A stretch of 64,000 nucleotides of DNA, taken from contig JAFEMX010000015.1 of the NCBI GenBank assembly GCA_016892645.1, positions 34,865 through 98,864 on the forward strand, given 5' to 3'. The stretch comes from Micrococcaceae bacterium RIT 802. GTDB lineage: Bacteria > Actinomycetota > Actinomycetes > Actinomycetales > Micrococcaceae. The position numbers and the translations under genes were made by a program. Under the pieces are notes generated by a model. It worked only from the letters and a program-made list of their open reading frames with translations. It had not been told where the DNA came from and ran no database searches. Shown piece by piece: positions 24,781-32,425 of the stretch (positions are counted from its first letter, which is position 1; the number at the start of each line of letters is the position of its first letter).

Positions 24781-26180
24781 AAAACGTCGTCGTCGGCGTC
24801 GACTCCTCGACACAGTCCTGCAAGGTCCTGGTCCTCGACGCAGCAACGGGCGAGGAGTTGCGCTCGTCCAAGGTCGCCCACCCAGATGGGACCAGCATCG
24901 ATCCGCGTATCTGGGCCGATGCCCTGCAGCAGGCCTGGCGGCAGGCCGATCCCGGATCGGCGGGCAAGGTGATCGGGGTCGGGCTGGCCGCGCAACAGCA
25001 CGGCATGGTCGCCTTGGACGTCGGCGGGGAACCCGTCCATGACGCGCTGCTATGGAACGACACCCGCAGCGCGCCGGAGGCGGCAGCCATGGTGGCCGAC
25101 CACGGAGCCGATTTTTGGGCGCGCGAGGTCGGTTCCGTCCCGGTGGCCTCCCTCACCCTGACCAAGCTCGCATGGCTGGCCCGGCATGAACCGGAGGCGG
25201 CATCCCGGGTCCACCGGGTGGTCCTGCCGCATGACTACCTCAACCACGTGTTGACCGGACAATGGTTCACCGACCGCTCGGAGGCCAGCGGAACCGGGTA
25301 CTACCACCCGGAAGCTGGCTACCAGGATGCGCTCCTGTATGAGTACTTCGGCAACCTGCCCGAACTGCCCGAGGTCATCGCACCCGGCGCGTCGGGCGGA
25401 CGCCTGCGCAGCTCCTTCGGAGTCGGGGAACCTCCCGTCTCCGCCGGCGCCGGGGACAATGCCGCGGCAGCACTGGGGCTGGGCATGCGGGCCGGGGAAA
25501 TCGCCGTTTCCATCGGCACCTCCGGGACGGTGTTCGCCTCGGTCCCCGACGCCCCGGCTGCGGACGCATCCGGTGCGGTGGCCGGATTCGCCGACGCCAC
25601 GGGTGGCTATCTGCCGCTGCTGGCCGTCATCAACTCGGCACGCGTCATGGCCTCGACAGCCGAGCTGCTCGGGGTAGCGCTGCCGGAGTTCGACGCCCTG
25701 GCGTCGTCCGGCGACCCGCTCGCCGGCGGCTTGAATTTGATGCCCTACTTCGACGGTGAACGTACACCGAACCTGCCTGACGCCACCGGGAGCCTCACGG
25801 GCTTGAGCCGCGCATCCCTGACGCGGGAGAACCTGGCCCGCGCCTCCGTGCTCGCGGTGCTCAATTCCCTCGCCGATGCGGCCCTGGCCCTGTCGGAGGT
25901 ATCGGTGCCGGCCCAACGGGCGCTGTTGATCGGCGGCGGCGCGCGGTCCCGTTCGCTGCGCACGGCAGCACCTGAACTCTTCGGCATGGAGGTCGACGTC
26001 CTGGAGGCCGGCGAATACGTGGCCCTCGGAGCGGCCCGTCAGGCTGCATGGGCGGCAACGGGCGAATTGCCCAAATTCGAACGTCGCGTCGAGGCCCGGC
26101 TCAGCCCCTCGGGCGCGGCCTGGGGCAGGAAATCCCGCCAGCTCTACGCCGCCGAACGCACCCGGCTCTACGGGGTATAG
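24777..26180 (+). CDS. xylB: xylulokinase (FGGY family)
   Basis: 467 residues with a GTG start overlapping the SorC stop (GTGA). FGGY carbohydrate kinase: N-terminal phosphate loop VGVDSSTQSCKVLVLD, GLAAQQHGMVALD and LLWNDTRSAPEA for sugar binding, VLPHDYLNHVLTG, the ATP-binding GAGDNAAAALGLG and IGTSGTVFA, and the C-terminal LLIGGGARSRSLR. The GQQHG-like motif and WNDTR are those of xylulose kinases (D-xylulose + ATP to xylulose 5-phosphate). With the dehydrogenase downstream this makes a D-arabitol or D-mannitol/xylulose route into the pentose phosphate pathway. Confidence 0.9.
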   Translation: MKNVVVGVDSSTQSCKVLVLDAATGEELRSSKVAHPDGTSIDPRIWADALQQAWRQADPGSAGKVIGVGLAAQQHGMVALDVGGEPVHDALLWNDTRSAPEAAAMVADHGADFWAREVGSVPVASLTLTKLAWLARHEPEAASRVHRVVLPHDYLNHVLTGQWFTDRSEASGTGYYHPEAGYQDALLYEYFGNLPELPEVIAPGASGGRLRSSFGVGEPPVSAGAGDNAAAALGLGMRAGEIAVSIGTSGTVFASVPDAPAADASGAVAGFADATGGYLPLLAVINSARVMASTAELLGVALPEFDALASSGDPLAGGLNLMPYFDGERTPNLPDATGSLTGLSRASLTRENLARASVLAVLNSLADAALALSEVSVPAQRALLIGGGARSRSLRTAAPELFGMEVDVLEAGEYVALGAARQAAWAATGELPKFERRVEARLSPSGAAWGRKSRQLYAAERTRLYGV

Positions 26181-26222
26181 CCGCCGCACCGGCGGTGGCC
26201 AGATGAAAGGACATCACCGGCA

Positions 26223-26417
26223 ATGGATACTTCGAGCGTGACCACCAACGGTGGCTGGTGGCTGGCACTGGCGATCGTGACCGCCGGCCTGGCCGAAACC
26301 AAGGGCCGCCGTCGGTGGCTCTGGTTCGTCCTGGGGTTGATCCTCGGGCCAATCGCGACGGCACTGGTCGTCATCTGGGACCGCCCCGCCGTGTCCCAGG
26401 CACCGTCGGCACACTAG
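26223..26417 (+). CDS. small membrane protein, 64 aa
   Basis: 64 residues. Two hydrophobic segments (WWLALAIVTAGLA and WLWFVLGLILGPIATALVVI) separated by a basic turn ETKGRRRW, an arrangement typical of small actinobacterial membrane proteins. GAAAGGA lies about 14 bases upstream of the ATG. It follows xylB by 42 bases on the same strand and may be co-transcribed. No function known. Confidence 0.5.
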   Translation: MDTSSVTTNGGWWLALAIVTAGLAETKGRRRWLWFVLGLILGPIATALVVIWDRPAVSQAPSAH

Positions 26418-26429
26418 CCTGACGACCCC

Positions 26430-26448
26430 TCGGGGCCCGCAGCCCCGA
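26430..26448. terminator. convergent hairpin between the small membrane protein and mannitol dehydrogenase genes
   Basis: TCGGGGC / GCCCCGA, 7-bp stem with a 5-base loop, placed between the two converging stops (26417 and 26451). Confidence 0.55.
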
Positions 26449-26450
26449 CC

Positions 26451-27935
26451 CTACTTCCAGCCGTCCTCGCGCAAGGTGCGCAGCAAGGCCAGCGCCCCGC
26501 CGTCGTCCAGGCTGGCCAGCGCCTCGAGGTAGGGGCGCGTGAAGTCTTCCCGGTCGGCGAGGTCGCCGAAGAGTTCGGGGTCGCGGAGGAAGGCCAGCGG
26601 GTCCTCGTCCTGCGCTGCGGCGGCGGCCATCACCCGGTCGCGGAGCCTGTCCACGACCTCGATGGGCCGGCCGGACTCGTCCACGCCGCGGGCATAGCGT
26701 GCCCAGGAGGCGACGATGGCGGCGCTCAGTCTCACGGATCCGCCGTCGGACAGGTTGGCGCGGATGACCGGGACGAGCCAGGTGGGGATCCTGTCGGAGG
26801 ACTCGGCGGCGAGTCGGGCGAGGGTGTCCTGGACCTGTTCGTTGGCGAAGCGTTCGATGAGCTGGTGGCGATAGGCGTCGAGGTCGATGCCGGGGACGGG
26901 TTTGAGCGTCGGGGTAGCCTCGTTCTCCATGTAGGCGAGCAGGAAGTCGATGAAGAGCTGATCCTGGCAGGCCTCGTGGGCGAAGCGGTAGCCGGCGAGC
27001 TGGCCGAGGTAGGCGATGCCCTGGTGGCTGCAGTTGAGCAGGCGCAGCTTCATGAGCTCGTAGGGTTCGACGTCGTCGACGAGTTGGACCCCGACCGACC
27101 CCCAGTCGGGGCGACCGGTGGGGAATTTGTCCTCGAGGACCCATTGGACGAAATCCTCGCAGACGACGGGCCATTCGTCCTCGACGCCGTATTCCTCGGC
27201 GATGGCGGCGCGGTCGGCGTCGGTGGTGACGGGGGTGATGCGGTCGACCATGCAGTTGGGGAAAGGCACGTTCTCGATCATCCAGGCGCCGAGCTCGGGG
27301 TCCTTCAGCGTGGCGAAGGCGGCGAAGACGCGTGCGGCCAGATGGCCGTTGCCCTGGATGTTGTCGCAGCTCATGATCGTGAACGGTGCGATGCCCGCTT
27401 CCCGGCGGCGGCGCAACGCCTCGGTGACGAAGCCGAAGGTGGTGGTCGGGACGGCGCCGTCGGCCAGGTCGGCGGCGACAGCGGGGGTGGCCGCATTGAA
27501 CTCGCCGGTGGAGGGGTTGTAGTTGTAGCCGCCCTCCGTGACGGTCAGCGAGACGATGCGCACCTCCGGGTCGACGAGCTGGGCCAGGACGGCCTCGGGG
27601 TCGTCGGGGGCGTAGAGGTAGCGGGCGATCGAGCCGATGACGCGGGCATCGCGGCTGCCGTCCGGGGCCTTCTCCACCAGCGTGTACAGCCCATCCTGCT
27701 CGGCGAGCGCATCGCGCATGCGCTGGTCGTGGGGCATCAGCCCGACGCCGCAGATCGCCCAGTCCAGGTCCTGGCCCGCGTTCATCAGAGCGTCCAGGTA
27801 CATGGCCTGGTGGGCGCGGTGGAACCCGCCGACGCCGAAGTGCACGATGCCGATGCGTCGTCGGCCCAGGTCGTAGCCGGGCACGGAGACCGTGTCCTTG
27901 AGGGAGGACAGGCTCCCGGCGTTCAAACGCGTCAT
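26451..27935 (-). CDS. mannitol 2-dehydrogenase / D-arabitol dehydrogenase family (polyol-specific long-chain dehydrogenase)
   Basis: 494 residues from the ATG of MTRLNAGSL; an upstream frame passes through the operators and is not coding. Polyol-specific long-chain dehydrogenase: NAD motif IVHFGVGGFHRAHQAMYLD, the NIQGNG motif (192-197), and the catalytic set Lys296, Asn301, His304 in KLRLLNCSHQ, which matches the K-x4-N-x2-H triad of Pseudomonas mannitol dehydrogenase. It oxidises D-mannitol to D-fructose or D-arabitol to D-xylulose. The presence of xylulokinase favours arabitol, with mannitol possible. Two CATATGAG palindromes lie 42-71 bases upstream of the start. Confidence 0.9.
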   Translation of the reverse strand: MTRLNAGSLSSLKDTVSVPGYDLGRRRIGIVHFGVGGFHRAHQAMYLDALMNAGQDLDWAICGVGLMPHDQRMRDALAEQDGLYTLVEKAPDGSRDARVIGSIARYLYAPDDPEAVLAQLVDPEVRIVSLTVTEGGYNYNPSTGEFNAATPAVAADLADGAVPTTTFGFVTEALRRRREAGIAPFTIMSCDNIQGNGHLAARVFAAFATLKDPELGAWMIENVPFPNCMVDRITPVTTDADRAAIAEEYGVEDEWPVVCEDFVQWVLEDKFPTGRPDWGSVGVQLVDDVEPYELMKLRLLNCSHQGIAYLGQLAGYRFAHEACQDQLFIDFLLAYMENEATPTLKPVPGIDLDAYRHQLIERFANEQVQDTLARLAAESSDRIPTWLVPVIRANLSDGGSVRLSAAIVASWARYARGVDESGRPIEVVDRLRDRVMAAAAAQDEDPLAFLRDPELFGDLADREDFTRPYLEALASLDDGGALALLRTLREDGWK

Positions 27936-27976
27936 GGCAAGCTCCGATCGTGATGTGGCTAACACCGCGAGCATAA

Positions 27977-28006
27977 CATATGAGCAATGACCGGTTCTCA
28001 TATGAG
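27977..28006 (-). promoter_or_regulatory. paired SorC-type operators upstream of the mannitol dehydrogenase gene
   Basis: CATATGAGC at 27977-27985 and a perfect 10-bp palindrome CTCATATGAG at 27997-28006. Centres of the two CATATG cores are 22 bases apart (two helical turns), the same spacing as the two best sites near the SorC gene. They sit where an activator or repressor of the dehydrogenase promoter would bind. Confidence 0.75.
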
Positions 28007-28056
28007 CGACCGTGTGCAGCAAGGTGTCCGTGTCCGGCTTGCTAGGGTTGGGCAGC

Positions 28057-29280
28057 GTGAGCCGATCCGTCCCGCGAAACCGCGACACCGTTTGGAGCGC
28101 GCCGGGGATGCCGGCCCTGCTCTCGCTGACCGCCGCCGGTTTTTCCGGCTACGCCGCCCTGCTGTCGGTGGCCCCGCTGTGGGCAGTGCGCGGGGGAGCC
28201 GACGCCGCGGGATCCGGGCTGGTCAACGGGGCACTGCTGCTGGCGACCGTCCTGACCCAAGGGCTGGTCCCCCGGCTGCTGGAGCGGTTCGGGACCACGC
28301 GCGTGCTGGGTGCCGGGCTGCTCCTGTTGGGTGGACCGAGCCTGTTGCTGCTGGCATCCGACCAGTTGGGCTGGATCCTGGCCTGGTCGGTCGTGCGCGG
28401 CGTCGGCTTCGGAATCCTCACCGTCACCGGGTCCGCGGCGGTGGCCCTCCTGGTCCGGCCCGCCCGGCACGGCGCGGCCATCGGCGCCTACGGTGCGGCG
28501 ATCGCCGTCCCGCAGCTGGTGATCCTCCCGGCCAGCCCGTGGCTCGCCGACGCCGCGGGATTCTGGACCGTCTTCGCCTTGGGCACGCTGCCGTTGCTGG
28601 GCATCATCGCCACCCCGCGTCTGGCCCGGGCCCTGCACGAGGACCGGCACTCCGGTGCCGACGCCTCCTCTGACACCGCCGCGCCGGGCCCCGGAACCGC
28701 CGCGTCCCGGCGCCGACGCCTCCCGCCGGGGTTGCTGCGCCCCATGCTCCTGCTGCTCGGCGTCACGCTGGCCGGCGGGGCCCTGATCACCTTCGCCCCG
28801 CAGTTCAGCTCCGTCCCGGCCGCGACGTCGGGCGGGCTGGTGCTGTTGACGGCGACCGCGGCGCTGAGCCGCTGGAAGGTCGGCGCCCTGGCCGACCGGT
28901 TCGGCGCACACCGCTTCCTGTGGCCGTTGGTCGTGTGCACGGTCATCGGGCTGGCCCTGGCCGCCGCGGCGATCCGCGATGCCGACGCCACCCGGGTCCT
29001 GCTGCTGCTGGCCGCCATGGCACTGGTCGGCATCGCCTACGGCGGACTGCAGAACCTGACGCTCCTGCTGTCCCTCTCAGCCGTCCGCCGCCAGGAGTAC
29101 GGGACCGCGAGCGCCGTGTGGAACATCGGGTTCGACGCCGGAACCGGCCTCGGCTCGGTGCTCGTGGGGCTGCTCGCCGCCGGCTTCTCCTTCCCCACCG
29201 CCCTGCTCGTCGCCGCCGGGCTCTCGCTGGCCACCTTGCCGTTGGCCCTGGGACGCGGGCCGGGTCGGCGCCTGCCCTGA
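28057..29280 (+). CDS. MFS transporter
   Basis: 407 residues if started at the GTG at 28057; starts at 28012 and at the ATG at 28108 (MPALLSLTAAGF) are also possible. About 12 membrane segments with a charged central loop (RALHEDRHSGADASSDTAAP) between the halves. TM2-3 loop motif PRLLERFGTTRVLG fits motif A of MFS proteins. A TAGGGT hexamer nine bases before the GTG would give a leaderless transcript. The role is unknown; it is divergent from the polyol dehydrogenase but not obviously part of that regulon. Confidence 0.78.
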   Translation: MSRSVPRNRDTVWSAPGMPALLSLTAAGFSGYAALLSVAPLWAVRGGADAAGSGLVNGALLLATVLTQGLVPRLLERFGTTRVLGAGLLLLGGPSLLLLASDQLGWILAWSVVRGVGFGILTVTGSAAVALLVRPARHGAAIGAYGAAIAVPQLVILPASPWLADAAGFWTVFALGTLPLLGIIATPRLARALHEDRHSGADASSDTAAPGPGTAASRRRRLPPGLLRPMLLLLGVTLAGGALITFAPQFSSVPAATSGGLVLLTATAALSRWKVGALADRFGAHRFLWPLVVCTVIGLALAAAAIRDADATRVLLLLAAMALVGIAYGGLQNLTLLLSLSAVRRQEYGTASAVWNIGFDAGTGLGSVLVGLLAAGFSFPTALLVAAGLSLATLPLALGRGPGRRLP

Positions 29281-29304
29281 ATCCCGGTCGGCTGCCGGAC
29301 GGCA

Positions 29305-29321
29305 CCGGATGGGGCATCCGG
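29305..29321 (+). terminator. short hairpin after the MFS gene
   Basis: CCGGATG / CATCCGG with loop GGG, 25 bases after the stop; no U-tract. Confidence 0.5.
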
Positions 29322-29346
29322 GCCCGTCACTCCTTATGCTGTGCTC

Positions 29347-30150
29347 ATGGGAACGACCGAAGATGCCGTCGAGGGCGCACGCGAGGCAGCACATAGCCAC
29401 TGGTTCGAACGCCTCGCCCGGCTGGGCTACGTCGCCAACGGCGTCCTGCACCTGACGTTGGGGCTGCTGGCGGTGAACGTGGCCCGGGCCACCGGCGCCG
29501 AAGCCGAGCAATCGGGCGCCATCGCGACGCTGGCCAAACAGCCCGGTGGTGTCGTCCTGATCTGGATCTGCACCCTGGGTGCGCTGCTGTTGGGCGTGTG
29601 GTGCGTGGCGCAGGCCATCTTCCCCGGCGGTGATGGGAACCGCTACCGGATCAAGCAGGCGGGCATCGCCGTCGTCTTCTTTGCCGTGGCAACCACCTTC
29701 GGCCGCCACGCCCTGGGTGGCGGGAAGGATTCGTCCCGGCAAAGCAGCTCGGCCTCGGGCGTGCTGATGTCCTCACCCGTCGGCAGCGTTGCCCTGGTGG
29801 TCGCGGGCCTGGTGGTCATCGGCGTGGGCGGCTACTTCGTCTACCGCGGCTTCTCCCGCAGCTTCCGGAAGATCCTGCGCCCGCAGGAGAACCCGGCCAT
29901 GCGCCGGATCGTGAACGTCTTCGGCACGGTCGGGTACACCGCCAAGGGCCTGGTCCTGGTTGCCGTGGGCCTGTTGTTCATCGTCGCGACGTTCCAACAC
30001 GACCCGCAGGATGCCACCGGGCTCGACGGAGCCCTGAAGTCGATCCGCGACCAGCCCTTCGGCCCGCCCGCCCTGTTCGTCGTGGCGGTGGGGCTGATGG
30101 CCTACGGCGTCTTCCTGTTCCTGCGCTCGCGCTACGACCAGATGGAATAG
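29347..30150 (+). CDS. DUF1206 domain-containing membrane protein
   Basis: 267 residues from the ATG of MGTTEDA. DUF1206 has repeated membrane hairpins: repeat 1 FERLARLGYVANGVLHLTLGLLAV, repeat 2 GNRYRIKQAGIAVVFFAVATTFGRHALGG, repeat 3 VNVFGTVGYTAKGLVLVAVGLLFI, and ends FLRSRYDQME. Each repeat starts with a G-Y/x-x-A-x-G pattern. Six membrane segments are predicted by eye. The function is unknown; the family is common in actinobacteria and some cyanobacteria. Confidence 0.85.
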   Translation: MGTTEDAVEGAREAAHSHWFERLARLGYVANGVLHLTLGLLAVNVARATGAEAEQSGAIATLAKQPGGVVLIWICTLGALLLGVWCVAQAIFPGGDGNRYRIKQAGIAVVFFAVATTFGRHALGGGKDSSRQSSSASGVLMSSPVGSVALVVAGLVVIGVGGYFVYRGFSRSFRKILRPQENPAMRRIVNVFGTVGYTAKGLVLVAVGLLFIVATFQHDPQDATGLDGALKSIRDQPFGPPALFVVAVGLMAYGVFLFLRSRYDQME

Positions 30151-30157
30151 GCCGCGC

Positions 30158-30973
30158 CTACTCGAAGAGGATGTTCCGGCGTTCGATCGCCGGGCAGGCA
30201 TCCATCACCACATCGAGCCCGGCCGCCTTGGCCCGGGCCGCGGCGTCCTCGTCGATGACGCCGACCTGGAGCCAGACGGCCTTCGCACCGATCTCGATGG
30301 CCTGGTCCACGATCGCACCGACCTTGGTGGAGTTCACGAAACAATCCACGACGTCGATGGTGCCGGGGATCTGGTCGAGCCGGGTGTAGCCGCGTTCGCC
30401 GTGCACGGTGTCGCCCTTGAGTGAAACCGGGACGATGTCCATGCCGAGCTCGTCGCGGACGATGCGGGCGACTCCGACGGCGGCGCGCATCGGGTTGTTG
30501 GACAGCCCGACGATGGCCCAGCGTGCCGGGGTGGTCAGCAGGCGGCGGATGGTGTCCGGGTCGTTGATGTGGGGCGCGCGCAGTTCCGGCCCGTCGGTTC
30601 CGGCCCCGCCCAGGACCGGTTCGCGCAGAACGGGTTCGGACAGCACCGGGTCCCCGACATTGAGGACCGGTTCGCTGGTTCCCAGCGCCGGGTCGCCGGT
30701 GTGCAACTGGGGGTCGGTGGTGCCCAACGGCGGCCCCTCGACCTCCGGGACGACCGGTTCGGGGATCTCCCCCGGGCGGGCGGTTTCACCGAAGAGGCCG
30801 GCAGGCACACCGCCGACCGCGACGCCGGGCGCCTCCTCCGGTGCGGCGGGGATCTCGACGTCGGCGATATCCGGTTCGGGGATGTCGACGTCCGGGATCT
30901 CCGCGTCGGGGACACCGGCCAGGTCCGCCTCGGACGGTTCGTGCTGGGCTGCTGGTTCCGTCATGGCCCCCAC
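30158..30973 (-). CDS. CoA-binding domain protein with a long repetitive acidic/proline N-terminal tail
   Basis: 271 residues (or 268 from the second ATG). The C-terminal 135 residues are a YccU-type CoA-binding Rossmann domain: WAIVGLSNNPMRAAVGVARIV, DTVHGERGYTRLDQIPGTID, VVDCFVNSTKVGAIVDQAIE and KAVWLQVGVIDEDAAARAKA, ending DACPAIERR. The N-terminal 130 residues are disordered and repetitive, with PDVDIPEPDIADVEIP blocks and then DP-A-L / EPVL units repeated about six times. Stand-alone family members have about 140 residues, so the tail is an unusual addition. It may serve as a binding or scaffold region; that is inference. Confidence 0.82.
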   Translation of the reverse strand: MGAMTEPAAQHEPSEADLAGVPDAEIPDVDIPEPDIADVEIPAAPEEAPGVAVGGVPAGLFGETARPGEIPEPVVPEVEGPPLGTTDPQLHTGDPALGTSEPVLNVGDPVLSEPVLREPVLGGAGTDGPELRAPHINDPDTIRRLLTTPARWAIVGLSNNPMRAAVGVARIVRDELGMDIVPVSLKGDTVHGERGYTRLDQIPGTIDVVDCFVNSTKVGAIVDQAIEIGAKAVWLQVGVIDEDAAARAKAAGLDVVMDACPAIERRNILFE

Positions 30974-31009
30974 GATACAAGCCGAGGCCGGACAGGTCAG
31001 CCCGGCGGG

Positions 31010-32425
31010 TCATTCCGCGCCGACCGGTACCCCCCTCGTGACCGAAGCCGAGTGCTGCCGGAAGGCCCCACGGTAGGAGGCCGCCGGGTGGCTGTCCTCG
31101 AGCGTCGCGGAGCGGCCGAAGACCTTCTCCCGCAGCGTGCCGGGGGCGTATTCGGTTTGCGCCAGGCCGCGGGTCCGCAGTTCGGGCAGCACGCCGGCGA
31201 TGAAGTCGGTGTAGGAACCGGGGAGGACCTGGTTGATGATGTTCACGCCGTTGATCCCCGCGTCCTGCCAGCGTTCGAGTTCGTCGGCGATCTGCTCCGG
31301 GGTCCCGGAGATCTGCTGGGCCTTGGCGCGGTAGCGGGCCAGGTCCCCGATGGTCGGCTTGCCGCCGGGTACCGAGGCGATGGCCGCCTCCAGGACGCCG
31401 CGGGCGCCCTCGGTCTCGACCTCGCCCAGCGGGGTGTCGTGGTCCAGTCCCCCGAGGTCGACGCCGATGCCTCCACCGATGTGCGCGATGATCGCGTCCA
31501 GGTCCAGGTACTCGTCATACTCGGCCTCCTTGCGGCGCACCTCGTCCTCGGTGCTGCCGACAACGAAGGAGAGCCCGGCGAAGATCTTCACATCCCCCGG
31601 TGTCCGGCCGGCCCGCGCCTCGAGGCCGCGGATGGCCGCCACCTGCTTGCGCACGTAGTCGGTGTGCGGGGCGAAGAGGAACGTGGCCTCGGCGTGGGCG
31701 GCGGCGAACGCCTTGCCACGCGGGGAGCTGCCGGCCTGGAAGAGGAACGGCGTACGCTGCGGACTGGGAGAGGTCAGGTGCGGGCCCTCGATGGAATAGC
31801 GGGCACCCTCATGGTGGATCTTGTTGATCAGGGCCGGATCGGCGAAACGGCCGGACGCCTTGTCGGCCAGCAGCGCGCCGTCCTCCCAGGACCCCTCCCA
31901 CAGCTTGTAGACCGCCGAAACGTATTCGTCGGCCCAGTCGTAGCGGTCCTCATGCGCGGCCAGCCCCTTCGCCCCGAAGTTCCGGTGGGCGTTCTCCAGC
32001 ACGCTGGTCACGATGTTCCAGGCGACGCGGCCTCCGGAGAGGTGGTCCAGGGTGGAGAACTGGCGGGCCATCTGGAACGGCTCGGACTGCACGACGGAGC
32101 TGGTCAGGGCCAGCCCGATCTCCGAGGTGGTCGCGGCCAGTGCCGAGGCCAGCACGAGGGGGTCGTTGGAGGGGATCTGCAGGCCCTTGTCGACCAGGGA
32201 AGCCCAGCCGCCCTCGTGGTTGCCGTACAGGCCCACGACGTCGGCGAAGAACATCGCGTCGAACTTGGCATCCTCCAGCTGGCGGGCCAGGTCGACCCAC
32301 ATCTGCAGTTCGTTGAAGCGGTGCTGCTGGGCCTCGGGGTGCCGCCACTGCCCGCCGAGGATGTGGCTGGGGGTGTTCATCAGGAAGGCGCTCAGCAGCA
32401 GGCGGGGGCGTTCGGTGGTGCTCAT
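31010..32425 (-). CDS. LLM class flavin-dependent monooxygenase, NtaA/SnaA/DszA family (copy 1)
   Basis: 471 residues. Bacterial-luciferase-like TIM barrel of the NtaA/DszA group: WRHPEAQQHRFNELQMWVDLA, AMFFADVVGLYG, RQFSTLDHLSGGRVAWNIVTS, NFGAKG, ADEYVSAVYKLWEGSW and FLFQAGSSPRG. These FMNH2-dependent enzymes cleave C-S or C-N bonds (dibenzothiophene sulfone, alkanesulfones, nitrilotriacetate). The start overlaps the acyl-CoA-dehydrogenase-like gene upstream (ATGA). Third gene of a SAM-riboswitch unit: transporter, DszC-like flavoprotein, DszA-like enzyme. Paralogous to the gene at 35310-36719. Confidence 0.9.
   Translation of the reverse strand: MSTTERPRLLLSAFLMNTPSHILGGQWRHPEAQQHRFNELQMWVDLARQLEDAKFDAMFFADVVGLYGNHEGGWASLVDKGLQIPSNDPLVLASALAATTSEIGLALTSSVVQSEPFQMARQFSTLDHLSGGRVAWNIVTSVLENAHRNFGAKGLAAHEDRYDWADEYVSAVYKLWEGSWEDGALLADKASGRFADPALINKIHHEGARYSIEGPHLTSPSPQRTPFLFQAGSSPRGKAFAAAHAEATFLFAPHTDYVRKQVAAIRGLEARAGRTPGDVKIFAGLSFVVGSTEDEVRRKEAEYDEYLDLDAIIAHIGGGIGVDLGGLDHDTPLGEVETEGARGVLEAAIASVPGGKPTIGDLARYRAKAQQISGTPEQIADELERWQDAGINGVNIINQVLPGSYTDFIAGVLPELRTRGLAQTEYAPGTLREKVFGRSATLEDSHPAASYRGAFRQHSASVTRGVPVGAE

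Noticed and set aside
27977..28006. Direct repeats upstream of the mannitol dehydrogenase gene as a CRISPR fragment
   Set aside because: Only two short palindromic copies are present, and matching copies lie at the SorC promoter, so they are operators.
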